20,442 nucleotides of DNA, taken from NCBI GenBank assembly GCA_020829485.1, contig JAIVFU010000112.1, positions 1 through 20,442 on the forward strand, written 5' to 3'. The notes beneath the pieces were generated by a model. The model did not search any database. It worked only from the letters and a program-made list of their open reading frames with translations, and was not told the DNA's origin. This DNA comes from Nostoc sp. CHAB 5834. GTDB taxonomy: Bacteria; Cyanobacteriota; Cyanobacteriia; Cyanobacteriales; Nostocaceae. Below are positions 15,862 to 20,442 of the stretch, one piece after another. The position numbers and the translations under genes were made by a program. The first letter of the stretch is position 1; each line of letters starts with the position of its first letter.

Positions 15862-16449
15862 ATGAGGTATTCGCAACGCATGCCGGTAAAGGTTCTCACC
15901 CCAGCCCGTTTTGTCGATTCTCGTGGTTGGTTCAGCGAATCTTGGAACAGGCAACGGTTTGAGAATTGGGGCGTTGCGGTAGAGTTTGTCCAAGACAATC
16001 AATCGCTTTCGACCGCCGCTGGTACGATCCGAGGTCTTCATTTTCAGCGAAATCCTCTTGCACAGTCAAAACTCGTTCGATGCATTAAGGGACGCATTTA
16101 CGATGTCGCCGTCGATCTCCGGCTTGAATCCCCGACCTATTGCCAATGGGTTGCCGTTGAATTGTCCGCTGACAAGGGTAATCAATTGTTCATTCCGGCG
16201 GGGTTCGCACATGGCTTTTTGACATTGGAGCCTAACTCTGAAGTAGCTTACAAAGTGGACGCCTATTATGCGCCCCAAGCCGACGGCGGCATTGCGTGGG
16301 ACGACCCTCGGTTAAAAATAGACTGGCCCATCGGAAAAGCTTCGCCTGTTTTATCTGAAAAGGACGCTGGCCTCCCAATGGTAGATCAAACCGATTTCTA
16401 TTTTGAATATGACGGATGTCCGTTATCGCCCCTTAATTCCGAATCTTAG
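15862..16449 (+). CDS. rmlC: dTDP-4-dehydrorhamnose 3,5-epimerase (195 aa)
   Basis: Third step of dTDP-L-rhamnose synthesis: epimerises C3 and C5 of dTDP-4-keto-6-deoxyglucose. Seen are [12 protein letters not shown] (17-28), FVQDNQSLS (42-50), the GTIRGLHFQ box with catalytic His60, DVAVDLR (81-87), [13 protein letters not shown] (110-122) and YKVDAYYAP (130-138) with the catalytic Tyr. The start is uncertain: 15862 and 15880 give the usual family length, but ATG 15781 has a better-placed AAGG and would add a 27-residue extension unlike other RmlC proteins. It is the first gene of a compact rmlC-B-D-A operon divergent from the kinase gene. Confidence 0.93.
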   Translation: MRYSQRMPVKVLTPARFVDSRGWFSESWNRQRFENWGVAVEFVQDNQSLSTAAGTIRGLHFQRNPLAQSKLVRCIKGRIYDVAVDLRLESPTYCQWVAVELSADKGNQLFIPAGFAHGFLTLEPNSEVAYKVDAYYAPQADGGIAWDDPRLKIDWPIGKASPVLSEKDAGLPMVDQTDFYFEYDGCPLSPLNSES

Positions 16450-16471
16450 CAAAAAACGGGACTCGCTTCAT

Positions 16472-17533
16472 ATGAAGATCTTTGTCACAGGTGGTTGTGG
16501 CTTCATAGGTTCCGCACTGGTTCGGCACCTCATTAACGACGGAAAACCGACGGTGTTCAATATCGATAGCCTGACTTATGCGGGCAATATATCGTCGGTT
16601 GACTCTGTGTCTGATTCCGCCCGGTATCAATTCGTCAAAGCTGATATTTGTGACACTGTGCAGGTGAAGGCGTTTCTTCATCAATTCAGGCCAGATGTTA
16701 TTACGCATCTTGCGGCTGAATCGCATGTGGACCGTTCAATTGATGAGCCTGCTGCGTTTATTCAGACCAATTTGGTTGGCACATTCTCGATGCTTACGGC
16801 TGCACTTGATTACTGGCGGAGTTTGTCCGAGGAGAAAAAGGAGAAATTTCGTTTCCATCACATCTCCACTGACGAAGTGTTTGGCGCGCTGGGCGATGAT
16901 GGACTTTTCACAGAGGAAACCCCTTATGATCCTCGCTCACCATATTCGGCGTCTAAGGCGGGGTCCGATCATTTAGTACGAGCCTGGTATCACACTTATG
17001 GTTTGCCTGTTGTCATCACCAATTGCTCCAACAATTATGGACCATATCATTTCCCTGAAAAGCTGATCCCGTTAGTTATTATCAAATGTTTGGCTGGAGA
17101 GCCCTTGCCCGTATATGGCACGGGGTCAAACGTGCGCGACTGGCTTTATGTCGATGATCATGTCCGGGCGCTTCAAACCGTGTTTGAGAGGGGCGCAGTC
17201 GGCAATAGCTATATGGTTGGCGGTAACTCCGAACGCACCAACCTTGAAGTGGTTCACGTAATCTGCGACACACTGGACCGCATCAGGCCGAGAACAGATA
17301 ATCTTAGCTATAGGGAACAAATAAAATTCGTCGTTGACCGGCCGGGACATGATTTCCGCTACGCAATTGATGCGACAAAGCTTCAAACGGAGCTGAATTG
17401 GGAACCGTTAGAATCCTTCGAAAGCGGAATTGAAAAAACTATAATTTGGTACCTTGAAAACCGTTCATGGTGGGAGGCCATTCAAACAGGGGATTATCAA
17501 GGTGAAAGACTTGGTTTGAAAACAGTTGTGTAG
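16472..17533 (+). CDS. rmlB: dTDP-glucose 4,6-dehydratase (353 aa)
   Basis: Second step of dTDP-L-rhamnose synthesis: oxidises dTDP-glucose at C4 and removes water across C5-C6. Extended SDR with [10 protein letters not shown] (5-14), [12 protein letters not shown] (79-90), catalytic Thr123-Asp124-Glu125 in HISTDEVFG, Tyr148-xxx-Lys152 in [17 protein letters not shown] and the RmlB-specific RDWLYVDDH and [11 protein letters not shown]. The start at ATG 16472 gives the family length; an ATG at 16403 would overlap rmlC and add 23 residues. It begins 22 nt after the rmlC stop, and its stop overlaps the rmlD start by one base (TAGTG). Confidence 0.96.
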   Translation: MKIFVTGGCGFIGSALVRHLINDGKPTVFNIDSLTYAGNISSVDSVSDSARYQFVKADICDTVQVKAFLHQFRPDVITHLAAESHVDRSIDEPAAFIQTNLVGTFSMLTAALDYWRSLSEEKKEKFRFHHISTDEVFGALGDDGLFTEETPYDPRSPYSASKAGSDHLVRAWYHTYGLPVVITNCSNNYGPYHFPEKLIPLVIIKCLAGEPLPVYGTGSNVRDWLYVDDHVRALQTVFERGAVGNSYMVGGNSERTNLEVVHVICDTLDRIRPRTDNLSYREQIKFVVDRPGHDFRYAIDATKLQTELNWEPLESFESGIEKTIIWYLENRSWWEAIQTGDYQGERLGLKTVV

Positions 17534-18408
17534 TGGCAAAGGCACCGATTCTTCTGACTGGTGGGACCGGCCAAGTGGGGCAAGCTGTGCTGCATCATGC
17601 TGCGCAAAGAGGGTTGGACATCTTTGCCCCTGATCGCTCGCGGCTTGACCTCACAAATGCCAAATCTATCGCTGACTTAGTCGCTGGCACGCCTTGGTCT
17701 GCGGTCATCAACTGCGCAGCCTTTACAGCTGTCGACCAAGCCGAGACCGACGTCGCGCTGGCCGAACAGATCAATGCAGTAGCACCAGCAATATTCGCAC
17801 ACGAGACGGCAAAGTTTGATATTCCTATCATTCATGTCTCCACTGATTATGTCTTTGATGGCACCAAAAACGCACCTTACGTCGAAGAGGATGAAGTAAA
17901 TCCGCTTGGCGTGTATGGGCGTACTAAGGAGAAAGGGGAAAGCGCCGTTCGCACACTCAACTCGCGTCATGCAATAATAAGAACGGCATGGGTGGTGAGC
18001 GCGGGAAGGGCAAATTTTATCGACACCATGATACGGTTGGCATCTGAGCGGTCTGAAATCAACGTGGTAGATGATCAAATTGGGTGTCCGTCAAACGCTT
18101 CAGACATAGCGCAGACGCTTTTAGTGATAGCCGAGCAAGCGCACGCACGACATGGCACTTGGCATTTCGTAAATAGCGGGCAAGCTAGCTGGTTTGATTT
18201 AGCCGCGCGCATTTTTGCGGAAATGAAACGCCTTGGACTCCCCACTCCGGTTTTGAATGCCATTCCAACATCGAAATATCCAACGCCCGCCAGACGACCT
18301 AGCAACTCGCGACTGTCGACAGCGGCTATAGAACGAGATTTTGGCATTAGGCCTCGGCACTGGTATGAAGCGACTGACTCGATACTCGCCCAGCGTTTTT
18401 CGATATAA
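17533..18408 (+). CDS. rmlD: dTDP-4-dehydrorhamnose reductase (291 aa)
   Basis: Final step of dTDP-L-rhamnose synthesis: reduces the C4 keto group with NAD(P)H. Motifs are LTGGTGQVG (8-16), [12 protein letters not shown] (60-71), [10 protein letters not shown] (101-110) and Tyr128-xxx-Lys132 in VYGRTK, with RTAWV and RPSNSRLST near the C terminus as in other RmlD proteins. The start is a GTG whose first base is the last base of the rmlB stop codon, indicating translational coupling. The length is usual. The rmlA ribosome binding site overlaps its stop codon. Confidence 0.95.
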   Translation: MAKAPILLTGGTGQVGQAVLHHAAQRGLDIFAPDRSRLDLTNAKSIADLVAGTPWSAVINCAAFTAVDQAETDVALAEQINAVAPAIFAHETAKFDIPIIHVSTDYVFDGTKNAPYVEEDEVNPLGVYGRTKEKGESAVRTLNSRHAIIRTAWVVSAGRANFIDTMIRLASERSEINVVDDQIGCPSNASDIAQTLLVIAEQAHARHGTWHFVNSGQASWFDLAARIFAEMKRLGLPTPVLNAIPTSKYPTPARRPSNSRLSTAAIERDFGIRPRHWYEATDSILAQRFSI

Positions 18409-18419
18409 GGGACATAAGC

Positions 18420-19289
18420 ATGCGCGGAATAATATTGGCTGGTGGTTCGGGCACCAGACTGCATCCGGCGACGCTTGCCATTAACAAACAGCTGCTGCCA
18501 ATTTACGATAAGCCAATGATTTATTATCCGTTGTCCGCTCTAATGCTCGCTGGCATTCGCGATATCCTTATCATTTCGTCACCAGAATATCTGGATAACT
18601 ATCGGCGCCTTTTTGGCACGGGCGAAGATATCGGATTAAGGTTTGAATATGCGGTGCAACCAAAGCCGGAAGGACTAGCCCAAGCATTTCATATTGGAGC
18701 TGAGTTTATTGGCGAGCAGCCTGCCGCTTTGGTTCTGGGGGATAATATCTTTTTTGGCGCAGGCTTTGGTGCGCTGCTGGCCAAAGCAAAGGCCCGCACT
18801 CGTGGAGCGACGGTCTTTGGCTACCAAGTTAGCGACGCAGCGGCTTACGGCGTTGTGGAACTAGACCCGGATGGTCGCGCAATATCGATTGAAGAAAAGC
18901 CTAAACAGCCGCGTTCCGACATGGCTGTTACAGGGCTGTATTTCTATGACAACCGCGTAGTCGAATTGGCTAAAGACGTCCGGCCATCAGCGCGCGGCGA
19001 GCTTGAAATAACCGAACTCAACCGGATGTACATGGAATTGGGAGAACTTTACGTCGAGAAAATGGGGCGCGGATATGCTTGGCTCGATACTGGAACGCAC
19101 GATAGCCTTGTCGAAGCAAGCGAGTTTGTTCGAGTGATGCAAAAACGCACAGGCACTTTGATTGCCTGTCTCGAAGAAATTGCGTTTCACCAAGGGTTTA
19201 TTGACCGTGCTCAGTTGACGCAACGTGGAAAGCTTTTTGAAAAAACAGCCTATGGGCAAGCGCTTTTGGCGATCGCTGGCGGTAGTTGA
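18420..19289 (+). CDS. rmlA: Glucose-1-phosphate thymidylyltransferase (289 aa)
   Basis: First step of dTDP-L-rhamnose synthesis: joins dTTP and glucose-1-phosphate, releasing pyrophosphate. The nucleotidyl-transferase signature [14 protein letters not shown] (5-18) is followed by [17 protein letters not shown] (23-39), [11 protein letters not shown] (80-90), LGDNIFFG (106-113) and [11 protein letters not shown]. The length matches the RmlA short form. AAGGGA, overlapping the rmlD stop, lies 7 nt before the ATG. It is the last gene of the rml operon; I see no clear terminator after it, only a short CTGAC/GTCAG stem at 19313-19328 without a T tract. Confidence 0.96.
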   Translation: MRGIILAGGSGTRLHPATLAINKQLLPIYDKPMIYYPLSALMLAGIRDILIISSPEYLDNYRRLFGTGEDIGLRFEYAVQPKPEGLAQAFHIGAEFIGEQPAALVLGDNIFFGAGFGALLAKAKARTRGATVFGYQVSDAAAYGVVELDPDGRAISIEEKPKQPRSDMAVTGLYFYDNRVVELAKDVRPSARGELEITELNRMYMELGELYVEKMGRGYAWLDTGTHDSLVEASEFVRVMQKRTGTLIACLEEIAFHQGFIDRAQLTQRGKLFEKTAYGQALLAIAGGS

Positions 19290-19406
19290 AAAGCCTGTCG
19301 ATATTGCTTGAACTGACGTTGAAGTCAGATCCGTTACCGCTTCCGGCGTTTGGAATCGTATCCACCTTACTCAGACGCAGTTCAGAACATGCTAGCGTTA
19401 CACACC
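19290..19406. other. Non-coding gap after rmlA
   Basis: Between the rmlA stop and the decayed minus-strand coding stretch I see no supported gene or clear terminator. Plus-strand frames here are short and do not read like protein. Confidence 0.3.
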
Positions 19407-19690
19407 TCAAGTTTTCCAAGCATTGCGGTCCACATACTTCAGATACTGCCCTAACACATTGGCGATTGCATACTTTGCAAACGCGGGGCTAGTTAGGACA
19501 CGCGACAAGAATAAAATTCACTAATCTGCAACCGCGCCGGTTTCTTCCCCTCGACAGGCGGCAAGTCATCAGCGTATAGCTTTCCCTCCGAAACGGCATT
19601 GCCTTGCTTCATTGATTTGCACAATTGCTGCGCTCTCTTGATTATCTCAATTTGAGCATTGAATTGTTCTTTTGGGCTTTTGGGGATCGG
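19407..19690 (-). pseudogene. Decayed minus-strand coding stretch with a frameshift, family unknown
   Basis: Two minus-strand frames read like consecutive parts of one protein. The first (about 19690 down to the TAA at 19493-19495) includes QIEIIKRAQQLCKSMKQGN, EGKLYADDLPPVEGKKPARL and QISEFYS. The second, shifted by one base, continues SRVLTSPAFAKYAIANVLGQ and YLKYVDRNAWK to the TGA at 19407-19409. The switch occurs near 19505-19520. Restoring one frame would give a continuous, charged, protein-like sequence, so a single indel in a former gene is likely. There is a TAG just upstream of the first part (near 19687-19689) and no good start codon. I do not recognise the family. It could also be chance, but both frames look unlike random translation. 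Confidence 0.4.
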
Positions 19691-19697
19691 CTATTAC

Positions 19698-19784
19698 CTA
19701 ACTGATTTTGAACCTGTTGTCCTCTACGATTTCCACGTAAATTGTTGTGCTTGCTAGCAGCAAGAGGGAGGCGGTAATGGTCAC
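19698..19784 (-). other. Possible 28-codon ORF or remnant
   Basis: A GTG at 19784 overlaps the stop of the 46-residue ORF as GTGA and opens a frame reading VTITASLLLLASTTIYVEIV before a TAG at 19698-19700. Another frame of the same bases reads LPLAASKHNNLRGNRRGQQV and could be an earlier piece of the decayed gene at 19407-19690. I cannot decide between a tiny coupled gene and decay. Confidence 0.2.
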
Positions 19785-19921
19785 TTCGGGTTCTCCGGCT
19801 TTTGTTTCACGACCTTGCGCAGCTTATCCTCCCACTTTGCTTCATCGGGATCGCATTCAAGGTCGCGGGCGGCTTGCTTGAATTTTTCAGATTGCTGTTG
19901 GTTTGGGTGTTGAGCTGTCAT
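19781..19921 (-). CDS. Small acidic/basic hypothetical protein (46 aa) overlapping the PIN gene
   Basis: An ATG at 19921 opens a 46-codon frame ending with TGA at 19781-19783. The product starts MTAQHPNQQQSEKFKQAARD and continues LECDPDEAKWEDKLRKVVKQ, a charged, likely helical protein of the kind often placed beside PIN-domain genes; I recall similar short proteins with a KFKxAARELE-D-DE-x-W/F pattern in Alphaproteobacteria, but cannot confirm this here. It starts 35 nt inside the 3' end of the PIN gene in another frame, so translation would be coupled. Only a weak GGAA lies upstream. The protein-like composition across the whole frame and the overlap support it. Confidence 0.55.
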   Translation of the reverse strand: MTAQHPNQQQSEKFKQAARDLECDPDEAKWEDKLRKVVKQKPENPK

Positions 19922-20442
19922 TTTCAGGTTCCGGCAATTCTTCATGAGGTTCTAATTCGAGCGAGTGCTGGCGCGCTGTGTCGGGTATCGGCACTTCTGA
20001 TAGCGATATTGGGGTAATGCCGCACAGGCGAGCACTTTTTAATAACCCGCTGTCATCGGTGTAAAGCTCGGTAACGCCGTAAACTTTGCAGATTGCCACA
20101 ATCTGCCTATCCACCTTGCGCTTCTGATATGGCTCTAGTCGATCTTTTTCGTCATTGGCCGCGAACGGGCCGCGATTGAGCAGGGCCAATTCAGCGGCTC
20201 CTCTGGCGTCGAAATTTCCTATTTCAAACACCCTAGAACGCCCGACAATGTTGAGATACTGTTACGCGTCGGGGCCAATTGCCGTCAACAACTCTGCGCA
20301 AGCCGGTGCGGGGAGAATGATTTTCCGGCGTGCTTTTTCGATCAATGCGACCACTGATTCCGCCCGCGCAAGCGCAAATTCTAGAGGAGTGACGGTGCCG
20401 GGTTCGTAAACTGGTTTGCCGTCTGGATTCAGCAATATGTTT
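19887..20442 (-). pseudogene. PIN-domain protein, 5' end beyond the window, interrupted by an in-frame stop
   Basis: Reading one minus-strand frame from the right edge gives NILLNPDGKPVYEPGTVTPL, then EKARRKIILPAPACAELLTA and IGPDA, followed by TAA at 20262-20264. The same frame goes on as QYLNIVGRSRVFEIGNFDAR, ANDEKDRLEPYQKRK, VDRQIVAICKVYGVTELYTD and DSGLLKSARLCGI to the TGA at 19887. This is the PIN fold in order: the end of the LLDTN strand, the conserved Glu in CAELL, the Asp of VDRQIVAI and the TDD of YTDDSGL. PIN proteins are usually metal-dependent ribonucleases. A point mutation to TAA is the simplest explanation. A GTG restart at 20231 would give only a C-terminal part lacking the first acidic residues. 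The true start is outside the window. Confidence 0.75.

Noticed and set aside
19313..19328. Hairpin CTGAC/GTCAG after rmlA as a terminator
   Set aside because: The stem is only 5 bp and no T tract follows.
19802..20017. Hydrophobic 71-codon plus-strand ORF
   Set aside because: It lies antisense to the 46-residue ORF and the PIN gene, whose motifs are clear; a shadow frame.
1..20442. CRISPR arrays, insertion sequences, integrases and phage genes
   Set aside because: No regularly spaced repeats, terminal inverted repeats with a transposase, or recognisable integrase were seen anywhere in the window.

Overview
This window is most of a surface-polysaccharide (exopolysaccharide, capsule or O-antigen type) biosynthesis locus from a Gram-negative bacterium. 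A member of the Sphingomonadales (Alphaproteobacteria) is the most likely source. That placement is inferred from the gene repertoire, the Tyr-Gly-rich tail of the Wzc-like kinase, an O-antigen-ligase-like gene at one end and moderate base composition. No rRNA or tRNA is present to confirm it.

Layout from left to right. Bases 1-329 hold a small leftward membrane-protein gene followed by a convincing intrinsic terminator, which probably marks the left edge of the locus. Bases 588-1967 encode an O-antigen ligase/polymerase-like membrane protein, convergent with a SAM-dependent methyltransferase (1995-2708, minus). Bases 3005-4861 encode an unrecognised glycosyltransferase-like protein and a multi-spanning, probably flippase-type protein. 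Bases 5045-9840 form a very tight rightward run whose genes overlap end to start: GDP-mannose 4,6-dehydratase, a GDP-fucose-synthase-like enzyme, a cupin, a left-handed beta-helix acyltransferase, a PLP aminotransferase and a second unrecognised glycosyltransferase-like protein. This run looks like a pathway for an N-acylated GDP-amino-deoxysugar. Bases 9911-12480 hold an AT-rich EpsG/Wzy-like polymerase, a small phosphoglycosyl transferase that would start the lipid-linked repeat unit, and an overlapping SDR-type sugar-nucleotide enzyme. A family 2 glycosyltransferase (12533-13333) and a Wzc-like co-polymerase/tyrosine kinase (13388-15601) lie on the minus strand. Bases 15862-19289 are a complete dTDP-L-rhamnose operon in the order rmlC-rmlB-rmlD-rmlA.

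Together these genes could make two activated sugars (dTDP-rhamnose and a GDP-linked 6-deoxy or amino sugar), start the repeat unit on undecaprenyl phosphate, extend it, flip it, polymerise it and control chain length. No outer-membrane exporter (Wza type) is visible, so the locus continues outside the window or uses genes elsewhere.

The right end (19290-20442) leaves the polysaccharide theme. It holds a decayed minus-strand coding stretch with frameshifts, an overlooked 46-residue ORF, and a PIN-domain gene that runs off the window and carries an in-frame stop. The most interesting material is the overlapping GDP-sugar operon, with an epimerase whose catalytic lysine position is arginine and an orphan cupin, and the broken PIN/small-protein pair.
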